From an uncultured Lachnospiraceae bacterium (GTDB lineage Bacteria > Bacillota > Clostridia > Lachnospirales > Lachnospiraceae), in assembly GCA_910584945.1 (NCBI GenBank), contig CAJUDY010000051.1:1-21583 (forward strand): DNA of 21,583 nucleotides, read 5' to 3'. The position numbers were made by a program, and so were the translations under genes. Under the pieces are notes generated by a model. It had not been told where the DNA came from and did no database searches. It was given only the letters and a program-made list of their open reading frames with translations. Positions 13,679 to 21,583 of this stretch are shown in pieces (the stretch's first letter is position 1; every line of letters begins with the position of its first letter).

Positions 13679-14275
13679 TTAATTATACTGCATTTCTTTC
13701 TGAATGAAAAGTTTTATCTCCTCAAAACAACTTCCAAAGTCTGTATTTTGAAATCTTTTTATGATTCCCTCTTCCGACAGCTTCTCCTCTGTAAAATCCT
13801 CACAATCTGCCAGATATCTCCGGCACATCTCTCTGTAATCCGGAATCATCTGCTCCTGTTCTCTAAGAAGCGCCCGCATAAGCCGCTCCCCGTCTTCCAC
13901 CTCTATATAGACCGGAACCATCCGCTCTCTTCCGTAGTACGCGCACATGGCCTGCCAGGACTTAAGAGTCCCGATGATCAAATAGGAATCTTCCCCAAGA
14001 TCCATCCCCTCTTCGCAGACAGTAAAATATTTCCACACGCCGTGCACCGTATGATAAGACCGAAGCTCCACGATCCTTCCCTCCCGATCAAGAGACTCAA
14101 GCTGTTCCTCTGTCACAAAATGATACTGAATCCCTTCGATCTCCCCCTCGCGGATCGGCCGGGTGGTATAGGAGATGATTTTCTTAAGAGACAGCTCCGG
14201 ATCTTCAGCCAGTGCTCTGTAGATTGTATCTTTTCCCGATGAGCTCTTCCCCATCAGACAGAATATTCTGCCCAT
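13679..14275 (-). CDS. Guanylate-kinase-like P-loop protein
   Basis: A 198-residue protein with P-loop MGKSSSGKDT (residues 8-17), then SYTTRPIREGEIEGIQYHFV, the guanylate kinase core that contacts GMP. The later part is less like standard Gmk and the C-terminus is helical (LSEEGIIKRFQ...CFEEIKLFIQK). In Bacillus the equivalent slot between the decarboxylase and holB is taken by thymidylate kinase (tmk). It could be a true Gmk or a specialised paralogue. Its start lies 71 bases inside the decarboxylase gene, with AAGGAG just upstream of the ATG. Confidence 0.75.
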   Translation of the reverse strand: MGRIFCLMGKSSSGKDTIYRALAEDPELSLKKIISYTTRPIREGEIEGIQYHFVTEEQLESLDREGRIVELRSYHTVHGVWKYFTVCEEGMDLGEDSYLIIGTLKSWQAMCAYYGRERMVPVYIEVEDGERLMRALLREQEQMIPDYREMCRRYLADCEDFTEEKLSEEGIIKRFQNTDFGSCFEEIKLFIQKEMQYN

Positions 14276-15680
14276 CCATACTCCTTTCCCTCAGTACCAG
14301 GATTCTGCCGTCGTTTACTCCGTGCATGGTAAGTCCCTGCTTCTCATATTCCAAAATCTGCTCTAATATTTCTCCGGTCATCCGCTCCCCCGGAGCCAGG
14401 ATCGGGATGCCCGGCGGATAGACGCTGATAAAATCGCCGCTGACTCTCCCTTTTGCATCCTCTGTTTTTATGAATTCCTTCTCTCTCTCTTCCGCCTCCA
14501 GAAGGGTACAGACACTCTCTGTCTTTCGAATCATATCTTCTGTATCTTTTTCATGGACTTTCGGATACCCTTTCAGATCCTCCCCAAGAACCCGGTCAAT
14601 TTCAAGAAACGCGTCCCCCATGCGGGACAGACTCTCCCTTGTATCCGCAACCGTAGTAATCCCGCATATATAAGTGCTGCACGCCATCTCCAGTTCTATG
14701 TGATACCGCTCTCGAAGAAGATCAGACAGCTCTGTCCCACACAGCCCTGTTCCCAGAACCGACACCAATATCTTCGACGGGTCCATTCCAGGAACTTCTA
14801 AAAGCCGAAGTCTTTTCATTTTCCGAAGCCTTCCCCGCAGTTTTTGAAGCTCCATATAAAAGATCTCAAAATCCTCTCTGTGCTCTCTCACCCACAACAC
14901 ACACTGATCCATCCCCGCCATCAATACATAAGAAGGACTGCTGGTCTGATAGACGGCCAGATACTTTCGAATCTTCTCCCTTATGACCAGAGGACCATTC
15001 AGATGAATCAGCGCCGTCTGTGTCAGAGAAGGCAGCGTCTTGTGCAGACTGTGAATGACCACATCCGCCCCCGCGCTTACGGAATCCGTTGGAAAATGCT
15101 CCGAAAATGGAAAATGGGCCCCGTGAGCTTCATCCACTATCAACGGAATGTGACAGCGGTGAACCACTTTTGCGATCTCTGCGATATCAGAAACCACCCC
15201 GTCATAAGTGGGAGAAGTGATCAGCACCGCCTCAATATCCGGATCTTCTTTCAGAGCATTTTCCACATCTTTCGGTAAAATTGCTCCATTTATCCCCATA
15301 GAACCCATATATTGTGGATAAAGAAAGCGCAGTTTGAGCCCTCGCAGAAGCGCCCCGTGATAGACGGATTTATGAGCATTTCTTCCGATCAGAAGTTTTC
15401 CCCCAAAGGAAGTACATCCCGACACCGCGGACAGGATGCCCGCCGTGCTCCCGTTGATCAGATAGTGTGTTTCTTCCGAACCATACAGATCCGCCGCCCT
15501 TTTTTGTACTTCCAGAAGCAGCCCTTCCGCATGATGCAGATTGTCAAAACCTTCGATCTCCGTAAGATCAATACAATACGGATTCCCCATCTCCCCCACA
15601 CGGCGCTTATGACCGGGCATATGCATAGGAAGATAGTCGGAATCCGCGTATTTCCTTAAGCGTTTATATAATTCACTCAT
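14205..15680 (-). CDS. PLP-dependent Orn/Lys/Arg decarboxylase (YaaO/SpeA type)
   Basis: A 491-residue protein, start at 15680 two bases after the stop of the membrane gene before it. N-terminal YLPMHMPGHKR, substrate-side YLINGSTAGILSAV, PLP site VDEAHGAHF with D183, and Schiff-base lysine in HSLHKTLPSLTQTA (K214). The C-terminal domain has SVYPPGIPILAPGE and IL..GVNDGRILVL. Known: the short form lacks the N-terminal wing of the large inducible decarboxylases and makes agmatine or cadaverine; substrate here is uncertain. The last 24 codons overlap the next gene in another frame. No clear ribosome binding site is seen, so coupling to the upstream gene is likely. Confidence 0.9.
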   Translation of the reverse strand: MSELYKRLRKYADSDYLPMHMPGHKRRVGEMGNPYCIDLTEIEGFDNLHHAEGLLLEVQKRAADLYGSEETHYLINGSTAGILSAVSGCTSFGGKLLIGRNAHKSVYHGALLRGLKLRFLYPQYMGSMGINGAILPKDVENALKEDPDIEAVLITSPTYDGVVSDIAEIAKVVHRCHIPLIVDEAHGAHFPFSEHFPTDSVSAGADVVIHSLHKTLPSLTQTALIHLNGPLVIREKIRKYLAVYQTSSPSYVLMAGMDQCVLWVREHREDFEIFYMELQKLRGRLRKMKRLRLLEVPGMDPSKILVSVLGTGLCGTELSDLLRERYHIELEMACSTYICGITTVADTRESLSRMGDAFLEIDRVLGEDLKGYPKVHEKDTEDMIRKTESVCTLLEAEEREKEFIKTEDAKGRVSGDFISVYPPGIPILAPGERMTGEILEQILEYEKQGLTMHGVNDGRILVLRERSMDGQNILSDGEELIGKRYNLQSTG

Positions 15681-15682
15681 AT

Positions 15683-16027
15683 TTACATTGAAAAAACCAG
15701 TATCCCGGCCACCGTGACGGCAATGGACAAAATCGTCCGCTTTGTAGGCTTCTCTCCCAGGAAAAAGACCGCCAGAATCGTCACCCATATGATTCCGGTG
15801 GACTCGATCATCGGCATCAGTTTCAGCTCAATTCCCCGGTAGGCGAATACATTGATCACCGTTGTCCCAAGTAGCAGCACATAGCCAAGAATCACTCTCC
15901 AGTTCAAAAACTTGTAGATGATATTTTTATGTTCAATCTGCGCGGACTGTTTTAGAAGAATCTGAGACAACGACGCCACAAATACTTCAAAAAATGCCAA
16001 CACATAACTAATGTTCATCCATTCCAT
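15683..16027 (-). CDS. Small EamA/SMR-like membrane protein, second of a pair
   Basis: A 114-residue protein with four predicted membrane segments. The pattern IESTGIIWVTILAVFFLGEKPT is typical of the C-terminal half of the drug/metabolite transporter fold. Its start overlaps the previous gene by 20 bases; a GGGG sequence lies about ten bases upstream. Such short pairs act as heterodimers (for example EbrAB or ArnE/ArnF). Given the adjacent aminotransferase and GT-C genes, a lipid-linked sugar flippase of ArnEF type is plausible, unproven. Confidence 0.8.
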   Translation of the reverse strand: MEWMNISYVLAFFEVFVASLSQILLKQSAQIEHKNIIYKFLNWRVILGYVLLLGTTVINVFAYRGIELKLMPMIESTGIIWVTILAVFFLGEKPTKRTILSIAVTVAGILVFSM

Positions 16028-16367
16028 GAATCATAATCCCCGCTATGATAATGATACTTCCCAAAATATTGTTCAAAGTTACCTGTTCTTTAAAAAGAAT
16101 CACAGACCAGAACAAAATCAAAATATACAAAATTCCCTTGCGCAGATACGCCGTCGTCAGAGGAATCATCTCCAGAAGAAACTGCCACATAATCGCGAAG
16201 ATTCCAAGACAGCCGATGGCCACCAGATAGAAGAATATAAATTCTTTTGACAGTGTCTCATACATTCCCGCATACTTGATAAATACAGAACTTAAACTCT
16301 GTATCACCAATGACAGAGACAAAAGAATCAGTATCTTCGCCCTGCTGATTTTTTTTTCCATTTCCAT
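16008..16367 (-). CDS. Small EamA/SMR-like membrane protein, first of a pair
   Basis: A 119-residue protein with four predicted membrane segments (LILLSLSLVIQSLSSVFIKYAG, FYLVAIGCLGIFAIMW, ILYILILFWSVILF and LGSIIIIAGIMI). IPLTTAYLRKG and LFKEQVTLNNILG correspond to conserved parts of the family. It starts 18 bases after the ATP-grasp gene and overlaps its partner. Charged lysines and arginines at the N-terminus place it inside the cell. Substrate unknown; the partner and neighbours suggest a lipid-linked sugar. Confidence 0.8.
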   Translation of the reverse strand: MEMEKKISRAKILILLSLSLVIQSLSSVFIKYAGMYETLSKEFIFFYLVAIGCLGIFAIMWQFLLEMIPLTTAYLRKGILYILILFWSVILFKEQVTLNNILGSIIIIAGIMIHGMDEH

Positions 16368-16385
16368 ACCATCAAACCCTTTCTT

Positions 16386-17492
16386 CTATAAATCTTCCGC
16401 GAGAATATAGTAACCGATCCGGGTAGAACTGTCGGACACCTTTCCGGCATGGGACAGATCAAGTTCACTGATTCTGATCACCTTTTCCGGATGCTCTTTT
16501 TCCAGAGCGCGCATCTTCTCCACGTCCTCCAGAGTAAAGAGAAAATGCACCTCCGCCTTTTTTGGTTTTGTCTTGACCGTCAGATCCGGTTTTTTCCCGC
16601 AGGCGGCGTCGATGACCATCTCCATATAGTCGTAGCCGGTGGAGAGCGGTACCAGATCAGAACCGATACAGTCTCCGCCCATCCTGGAACCGATCTCAAT
16701 CACCCTTACATGTCCCTCCGGCGTAATCTTGAACTCTCCGTGGGACGCGCCGTCTGTGATCTTCAATGCGTCCAGAGCCCTTCTCATCACATAGTGAATC
16801 TTATATGTCATATCATCGGACAGATTCCATGGCTCCACATGGCCTGTCTCAATAAAATGCGGTTCCCCGGTGGTATACTTTTTCGTGATTGCCAGATTCT
16901 TGTGTTTTCCGCCATAGGAGATCGTTTCGTAACTGTATTCTTCTCCCTCAATATATTCTTCCACGATCGCCTGCTTCTCAAAAGACTCATTGACCGCCTG
17001 CCGGATTGCCTTATCCAGGTCCTGAAAATCCATGACTTTCGTGATAGCCCGGCTTCCGGAACGATCCGTGGGCTTCACTACCAGAGGCAGTCTCATGCCA
17101 AAAAGATAGGGTTCCATCCGGTCCACCCGATAAAACTTAGGCGTGGCAATTCCCGCTTTTGTGAATGCCTCCCGCATAGCGTATTTATTCGTAGACAATC
17201 GAATACACTCTGGACTGTTTCCCGGAAGACCAAGTCCCGCAGCCACCTTGCAGACCGTAATATTCGCAAGATCCGAAGCAATGGAAGCAACGGCATCGGG
17301 ACTGATTTCACGGCACTTTTCCAGAATCTGATCCGTCTCCACGATGCTGACCGGGTAAAAATAATCTGCATTCTTTTCCCCCACTGCTCCGTCCTTCCAC
17401 GCAAATACATGGGTTTCAAACCCCATCTCTTTTGCTTTCAGGATTAACTGATTTTGAAAATCATTGGCTCCGATAATGACGATCTTTTTCAT
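16386..17492 (-). CDS. ATP-grasp domain enzyme (carboxylate-amine ligase type)
   Basis: A 368-residue protein. The N-terminal pre-ATP-grasp fold is MKKIVIIGANDFQNQLILKA. The ATP-grasp core shows LPLVVKPTDRSGSRAI at about residues 135-150, VEEYIEGEEYSYETISY, and the metal-binding end HVRVIEIGSRMGGDCIGSDL at about 270-289. The C-terminal part closes the fold. Known: such enzymes activate a carboxylate with ATP and join it to an amine or thiol. Which substrate is used here cannot be read. Located directly after a sugar aminotransferase gene, it could acylate the amino group just made. The ribosome binding site is AAAGGAA. Confidence 0.85.
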   Translation of the reverse strand: MKKIVIIGANDFQNQLILKAKEMGFETHVFAWKDGAVGEKNADYFYPVSIVETDQILEKCREISPDAVASIASDLANITVCKVAAGLGLPGNSPECIRLSTNKYAMREAFTKAGIATPKFYRVDRMEPYLFGMRLPLVVKPTDRSGSRAITKVMDFQDLDKAIRQAVNESFEKQAIVEEYIEGEEYSYETISYGGKHKNLAITKKYTTGEPHFIETGHVEPWNLSDDMTYKIHYVMRRALDALKITDGASHGEFKITPEGHVRVIEIGSRMGGDCIGSDLVPLSTGYDYMEMVIDAACGKKPDLTVKTKPKKAEVHFLFTLEDVEKMRALEKEHPEKVIRISELDLSHAGKVSDSSTRIGYYILAEDL

Positions 17493-17510
17493 GGCGTTCC
17501 TTTCAAGATA

Positions 17511-18641
17511 TTATCTATAAAACTCTGTAACTTTATCAGCGATATAACGTACCTGATCTTCCAAAAGTCCATAAAACATCGGAAGTCTTGCAAGACGTTC
17601 GCTTTCTTTTGTCGTATAGACATCCTCCCCGTGAAATCTTCCAAAACGTTCTCCCGCAGGAGCGCTGTGAAGAGGAATATAATGAAAAACGGACTGAATA
17701 TCCTGTTCTTTCAGATAACGGATCAAAGCGGTCCTCTCTTCTAAATCCTTTGCCTTTATATAGAACATATGCGCATTGTGTTCACAACCATCAGGGATAC
17801 AGGGCAGTATGAGTTTCCCCTGTTCCTCCAGAGGTTTTAAGAGCTCATAGTAAAGGTTCCAGCTTCTCATACGGTCTTCAAATATCCGATCCGCGTCATC
17901 GAACTGAGCCATCAGATAAGCGGCGTTGATATCTCCCGGAAGATACGAAGAACCTGCGTCCACCCACGTGTACTTGTCGATCTGACCTCGGAAAAATTTG
18001 GCCCGGTTGGTCCCCTTTTCCCGGATGATTTCCGCCCGCTCCACATTCCTCTCATCCTGAATCAACAGAGCGCCGCCTTCTCCCATACTGTAATTCTTTG
18101 TCTCATGAAAAGACAGACACCCATAATCTCCGATGGTCCCAAGAAACTTTCCCTTATAAGTACTTAAAATTCCCTGAGCAGCGTCTTCGATGACCAGAAG
18201 ATGGTATTTCTTTGCCAGCGCCATGATCGTGTCCATCTCACAGGATACCCCTGCGTAGTGTACCGGTACGATGGCCCTGGTCCGCTCGGTGATCGCCGCC
18301 TCAATCTTCGTCTCATCCATATTCATCGTATCCGGACGAATATCCACAAACACCGGAACGCCCCCCCGAAGGACAAAGGCGTCTGCCGTAGACACAAAGG
18401 TATAGGAGGGCATAATCACCTCATCCCCTTCTTTGATCTCCGAAAGAAGCGCAGCCATCTCCGTGGCATGGGTACAGGAAGTGGTCAGAAGGGCTTTCGG
18501 AGTATGAAGCCTTTGTTCCAGCCATTCACTGCATCGATGGGTAAAAGGACCGTCTCCGCAGAGCTTATGATGCTTTACCACCGCCTCTTCCACATATCTG
18601 ATCTCCGTCCCCACATAGGGAGGCACATTAAAATCTATCAT
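17511..18641 (-). CDS. DegT/DnrJ/EryC1-family sugar aminotransferase (WecE-like)
   Basis: A 376-residue PLP enzyme. Motifs: FNVPPYVGTEIRYVEEAV at the start, LLTTSCTHATEMAALL, SYTFVSTADAFVLRGGVPVFVDI, IEDAAQ with D153, and Schiff-base lysine K182 in SFHETKNYS. The pattern GDGPFTHRCSEWLE and the H-E-T-K-N form match the WecE/RffA branch, which makes dTDP-4-amino-4,6-dideoxygalactose. The substrate is inferred from the subfamily; ArnB-like activity is an alternative. No dTDP-sugar synthesis genes lie in this window. Confidence 0.88.
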   Translation of the reverse strand: MIDFNVPPYVGTEIRYVEEAVVKHHKLCGDGPFTHRCSEWLEQRLHTPKALLTTSCTHATEMAALLSEIKEGDEVIMPSYTFVSTADAFVLRGGVPVFVDIRPDTMNMDETKIEAAITERTRAIVPVHYAGVSCEMDTIMALAKKYHLLVIEDAAQGILSTYKGKFLGTIGDYGCLSFHETKNYSMGEGGALLIQDERNVERAEIIREKGTNRAKFFRGQIDKYTWVDAGSSYLPGDINAAYLMAQFDDADRIFEDRMRSWNLYYELLKPLEEQGKLILPCIPDGCEHNAHMFYIKAKDLEERTALIRYLKEQDIQSVFHYIPLHSAPAGERFGRFHGEDVYTTKESERLARLPMFYGLLEDQVRYIADKVTEFYR

Positions 18642-18687
18642 TTCTTTCCCTCATTTCGTTCCGTAAAATCCTTCTGGGGCTGCTTTC

Positions 18688-18714
18688 AGGCAGTTGCTGT
18701 TTTTCATACTGCCT
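18688..18714 (-). other. Intergenic hairpin between the GT-C and aminotransferase genes
   Basis: Inverted repeat AGGCAGT/ACTGCCT with a 13-base loop in the 82-base gap. There is no T run on the minus strand, so it is not a standard terminator; it may protect or partly attenuate the message. Confidence 0.35.
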
Positions 18715-18723
18715 CACATTGCT

Positions 18724-20403
18724 TTAACGGCGCAAAAGCACGATTCCCCTCCTCATCGTGAGAGGTTCATAACCTATATCAAGAAATCGTTCCGCAAACT
18801 CCGTCTCCAGAATCGAGGCTTCGCTTTCGTAACAGTAGATGACCGTGGGAAGCTTGTGAGGCCGCAGCTCATAATAAATTGGAATCAGCGGATCACTCTC
18901 CAGCGTCTCCCAGGTGGAGTAGGCGGCACATTCCGCCTCTGTATTGAGATACATCCAGGGAGCAATGCCTGTAACGAACAACCGGTCCTTCTCTGTAAGC
19001 TCCAGTTCTTCCATATCCAGGAGTACCTCACGATACAGAATCTCATTCTCTTCGCAGGTATAGATTCCCCTTAAAGGTCCTTCTATAAGTCTCCGGGACA
19101 GGTCCGGCAATCCTTCGTCTCCCCACACAAAAGAGACTCTCTGGTATACACATGCCGTAAACTGCACAGCCGTCAGAAAACCCATAAGACAAGTTATCCA
19201 TAAAATTCTTCCCTGCTCTCTGACCGCCATCCAGATCAAAAGCAAAGACGCCGCCGATGGAATCATATAAGAAGCGGATACGGTTAAAATTCCCGTATTC
19301 GTGGCAAAATGCGCCAGCAACGTATAAAATAGTCCCGGCACATACCATCCAAAAAACAAACGATGATCTTTCCTCTCTGACACCAGATAAGCGATCAGAC
19401 CCGGAAATGACATGGGGATGAGCACATAATTAATTCCGACCATATCCCAGAAAAATCCATAATAAATCATATGCGGAATGGCCACAGCCGCTGATAAAAG
19501 CAGGTAGACAGAAGGGGGGATTCTCTTCTTGCGGTCCGCCGCCCACACAACCAGCAAACATCCCGTCACATATACCTGAATCCGATAATACCGATGAATC
19601 CGGATAAAATACTTGGCCAGCTTTTCCAAAAACGATTTCTGCCGCTCCGTGTCCATGACGATATAAGTCATACATTCCATTATCTCACGAAGACTGCTTC
19701 TTGAAAATATGAAGATCAGAAAAACGACCAGTACCAGAAAGGCCCCCATACCCATCCATATAAAATTCCGAAGACGAAGCTCCGCCGGGGGCTTAGCCCA
19801 TCGGCGCAGATAGAAAAAAGCCGTCCCGAGACACAACGCCCCATAGATCAAAAACAGAAGAACTGCATAAGGATTCGCCAACACCGCACCTGCAGAAAAA
19901 AGGCCGCACAAGAAAAAATCGTAGAATCTCAACTTTTCTGTGCAGGACAGCGTCACAAGCGTCAGCAACACAAATCCAAAAGCCAGGGTATTATAATTCA
20001 GGCTGTTAATATTGTAAGGCGTAGTTACAAAGTAAAACAATGCCGGAATAATCCGAATCCATCCAAAACGCTTCATGCGGAAGAAACAGTAAGCTGCCGT
20101 CAAAACCTGGAACACCAGATAAAACACGCGAAAGGTAAGAACTATGCCCTCGTTTCCATGACAGAACATCCTTGCAGCATGGTACAAAGGATAGGTGACA
20201 AAGGCAAAAAGCTGAACATTGTTCCATTCGTCGGTCAGCATTCCGTCTCCCTGAAAGAACCGGTATACCGTACTGATATAAAAAATCTCGTCATTTTTGT
20301 TGAAACCATAAAATTGTCTCCACAAAAAGATAAGAAAAAGCGGCAGAATCACTCCTGCAAAGACAAGAACTTCTTTTGGAAAAAGTTTTCTTTTTTTTTC
20401 CAT
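18724..20403 (-). CDS. Polytopic GT-C-like membrane glycosyltransferase (ArnT/PMT superfamily)
   Basis: A 559-residue protein with about 11-13 predicted membrane segments and a soluble C-terminal part from about residue 440. The first outer loop carries GFNKNDEIFY at about residues 33-42, where GT-C enzymes have their acidic catalytic pair (here D-E). LNYNTLAFGF lies in a later loop, as in related dolichyl/undecaprenyl-phosphate sugar transferases. The identity as glycosyltransferase is by pattern, not by a close named relative. It starts 4 bases after the kinase-like gene. In context with the aminotransferase and the small membrane pair it could transfer a lipid-linked amino sugar to a cell-envelope acceptor. 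Confidence 0.7.
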   Translation of the reverse strand: MEKKRKLFPKEVLVFAGVILPLFLIFLWRQFYGFNKNDEIFYISTVYRFFQGDGMLTDEWNNVQLFAFVTYPLYHAARMFCHGNEGIVLTFRVFYLVFQVLTAAYCFFRMKRFGWIRIIPALFYFVTTPYNINSLNYNTLAFGFVLLTLVTLSCTEKLRFYDFFLCGLFSAGAVLANPYAVLLFLIYGALCLGTAFFYLRRWAKPPAELRLRNFIWMGMGAFLVLVVFLIFIFSRSSLREIMECMTYIVMDTERQKSFLEKLAKYFIRIHRYYRIQVYVTGCLLVVWAADRKKRIPPSVYLLLSAAVAIPHMIYYGFFWDMVGINYVLIPMSFPGLIAYLVSERKDHRLFFGWYVPGLFYTLLAHFATNTGILTVSASYMIPSAASLLLIWMAVREQGRILWITCLMGFLTAVQFTACVYQRVSFVWGDEGLPDLSRRLIEGPLRGIYTCEENEILYREVLLDMEELELTEKDRLFVTGIAPWMYLNTEAECAAYSTWETLESDPLIPIYYELRPHKLPTVIYCYESEASILETEFAERFLDIGYEPLTMRRGIVLLRR

Positions 20404-20407
20404 CCTT

Positions 20408-21019
20408 CTAACTCTGAGCGAGGACGTCCTGTATAACCTTCACGCATCCTTCAATCCCCAAAAGTCCGCTGTTCAGGCAGAGATCATAGTTACTGGCCAT
20501 TCCCCAGTCTTTATCTGTATAATATTTATAGTGATTGTAGCGGGCTTTGTCCTTTTTCTTCAAAACCGAGGGGGCATCCTTTTCGGATACGCCGTAATAC
20601 TTCACCACGCGCTCCAGCTTACTCTTTTCATCCGCCACAATAAAGACGTTCAGACAGTCCTCCCGATCTCTCAACACATAATCCGCACATCTTCCCACAA
20701 TGACACAGGGTTCCTTTTCCGCCAGATCTTTGATAATCCTGCTCTGTATAAAATAAACCTCGTCCTGCAAAGACATCCCATTACCCGTAAAGACATTATT
20801 GGCATAGGTCAGACTGCTTGCAATATTAAAAAGAAGACTTCCGGTAATCCGCTCCCCCTTTTCCTCCACAAAATCCAGAGCAAATCCACTCTCCTTTGCT
20901 ACCATATCCATCAGTTTTTCATCATAGCAGGGAATCTTCAATGCCTCTGCAAGCTTCTCACCAATATATCTTCCGCCGCTTCCATTTTCTCTGCTGATTG
21001 TAATAATTCTTTTTTTCAT
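20408..21019 (-). CDS. Cytidylate kinase-like family protein
   Basis: A 203-residue protein with the N-terminal nucleotide-binding motif ISRENGSGGRYIGEKLAEAL (residues 8-27), then YDEKLMDMVAKESG and VIVGRCADYVL (about 105-115), as in the Cytidylate_kin2 family. The glycine-rich loop reads GSGGR instead of the GxxxxGK[ST] of true Cmk, so CMP kinase activity is uncertain. It is the first gene of the long run, with AAGGAGG seven bases before the ATG and a strong promoter upstream. Confidence 0.85.
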   Translation of the reverse strand: MKKRIITISRENGSGGRYIGEKLAEALKIPCYDEKLMDMVAKESGFALDFVEEKGERITGSLLFNIASSLTYANNVFTGNGMSLQDEVYFIQSRIIKDLAEKEPCVIVGRCADYVLRDREDCLNVFIVADEKSKLERVVKYYGVSEKDAPSVLKKKDKARYNHYKYYTDKDWGMASNYDLCLNSGLLGIEGCVKVIQDVLAQS

Positions 21020-21048
21020 CGTCTTCCTCCTTATCGAAGATATACTCT

Positions 21049-21077
21049 ATTTTACCCCATTTTGGTTCATTTGTCAT
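21049..21077 (-). promoter_or_regulatory. Sigma-A type promoter of the long operon
   Basis: ATGACA (21077-21072), 17 bases, TAAAAT (21054-21049), each one base from consensus. It lies 30 bases before the cytidylate-kinase-like gene and after the tRNA terminator. No other equally good promoter was seen between the following genes. Confidence 0.7.
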
Positions 21078-21107
21078 CTTTTAAGAAAGGAAAATACCGA
21101 TACAACA

Positions 21108-21134
21108 AAAACACCGTTCTTGTCACGGTGTTTT
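21108..21134 (-). terminator. Terminator of the tRNA cluster
   Basis: Ten-base-pair stem AAAACACCGT/ACGGTGTTTT with a 7-base loop and T runs on both sides, so it could work in both directions. It lies about 30 bases after the last tRNA gene. Confidence 0.85.
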
Positions 21135-21162
21135 CAGCAAAAAATCTTATCATTCATTTGAA

Positions 21163-21235
21163 TGAGGCATCGGGGATTCGAACCCCGGACAACTTGATTA
21201 AAAGTCAAGTGCTCTACCGACTGAGCTAATACCCC
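21163..21235 (-). tRNA. tRNA-Lys (anticodon TTT)
   Basis: The 73 bases fold as a full cloverleaf: acceptor GGGGTAT/ATGCCTC with G-T pairs, D arm GCTC/GAGC, anticodon stem CTTGA/TCAAG with loop CTTTTAA, and T arm CGGGG-TTCGAAT-CCCCG. Discriminator A; CCA is not encoded. Confidence 0.97.
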
Positions 21236-21259
21236 ATTTTTGTAATTACTTACAAAAAA

Positions 21260-21332
<73 letters not shown>

Positions 21333-21354
21333 ATGCGAGTAATGATTACTCGAG

Positions 21355-21428
<74 letters not shown>

Positions 21429-21464
21429 ACAATATTTAATTGTGGATAAAACCAAGTATCCAAA

Positions 21465-21486
21465 TGGATGGAGGTGGATTCAAACC
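21465..21486 (-). repeat. Partial copy of the 3' end of tRNA-Tyr
   Basis: These 22 bases match 21531-21552, the 3' end of the tRNA-Tyr gene, with a single difference (A instead of G in the T loop). Beyond this point the sequence is T-rich and unrelated to tRNA. Confidence 0.75.
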
Positions 21487-21530
21487 TTTTTGCCTTTTTG
21501 AAGAAAAATTGTGAAACCAACTTCATCTAG

Positions 21531-21583
21531 TGGATGGAGGTGGATTCGAACCACCGAAGCAATTTGCAGCAGATTTACAGTCT
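21531..21583 (-). tRNA. tRNA-Tyr (anticodon GTA), 5' part outside the window
   Basis: The 3' 53 bases are visible: anticodon loop CTGTAAA, a long variable arm (about TGCAAATTGC) as in tyrosine tRNAs, T arm GGTGG-TTCGAAT-CCACC and acceptor strand TCCATCC with discriminator A. Confidence 0.9.

Noticed and set aside
16449..17447. Long plus-strand open frame (332 codons) opposite the ATP-grasp gene
   Set aside because: It lies fully antisense to a gene with clear motifs, has no family pattern and reflects codon bias of the opposite strand. The same holds for the plus-strand frames at 10233-10877 and 9578-10210.

Overview
The window looks like chromosomal DNA from a spore-forming, anaerobic Firmicute, most likely a Lachnospiraceae-type Clostridia. 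The support is a sporulation gene (spmA), a holB-ricT-rsmI-trmN6-like block preceded by an Orn/Lys/Arg decarboxylase gene as in Bacillus and Clostridia, strong AGGAGG ribosome binding sites, and protein sequences of clostridial type. No exact species is claimed. All convincing genes are on the minus strand, so transcription runs from right to left.

Right part (about 8.1-21.6 kb): a tRNA cluster (Tyr, partial; fMet; Phe; Lys) ends at a strong hairpin. A good promoter then starts a long, tightly packed co-directional run: a cytidylate-kinase-like protein, a membrane GT-C-type protein, a DegT-family sugar aminotransferase, an ATP-grasp enzyme, two overlapping small EamA/SMR-like membrane proteins, an Orn/Lys/Arg decarboxylase, a guanylate-kinase-like protein, HolB, RicT, RsmI, a TrmN6-like methyltransferase, a MATE exporter and TrmO. 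The first six resemble parts of an Arn-type aminosugar decoration pathway (aminotransferase + EmrE-like pair + GT-C transferase). The rest is the conserved replication and RNA-modification neighbourhood.

Left part (1 to about 7.8 kb): this is the unusual region. An intact spmA is followed, instead of by spmB, by an array of AT-rich units. Each unit begins with a copy of the 3' part of spmA that starts at exactly the same codons (A-N-I-L-G, DNA core AGAATATTCGC on the plus strand). Each copy ends in a terminator-like hairpin. Then comes a divergent tyrosine-recombinase-like gene (intact, deleted or absent) and one cargo operon. Where well preserved, units end in a shared arm, TGTCAAGCAYGGACTAAAT. 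Visible cargoes are an ABC/AAA-type ATPase with a predicted PD-(D/E)XK partner, an AlbA_2/HATPase/HTH protein, and an AAA-ATPase-like gene broken by a stop codon. A degraded unit holds a short spmA piece fused to an Rpn nuclease piece and a serine recombinase tail. The simplest reading is repeated site-specific integration into spmA. Each element restores spmA with its own 3' end and displaces the older 3' end leftwards, making a stack of defence-like cassettes. The integration mechanism and the defence role are inferences; the repeated structure, shared core, shared arm and shared promoter can be read directly.

The left unit runs off the window, so its end, the last displaced spmA end and the expected spmB are not visible.
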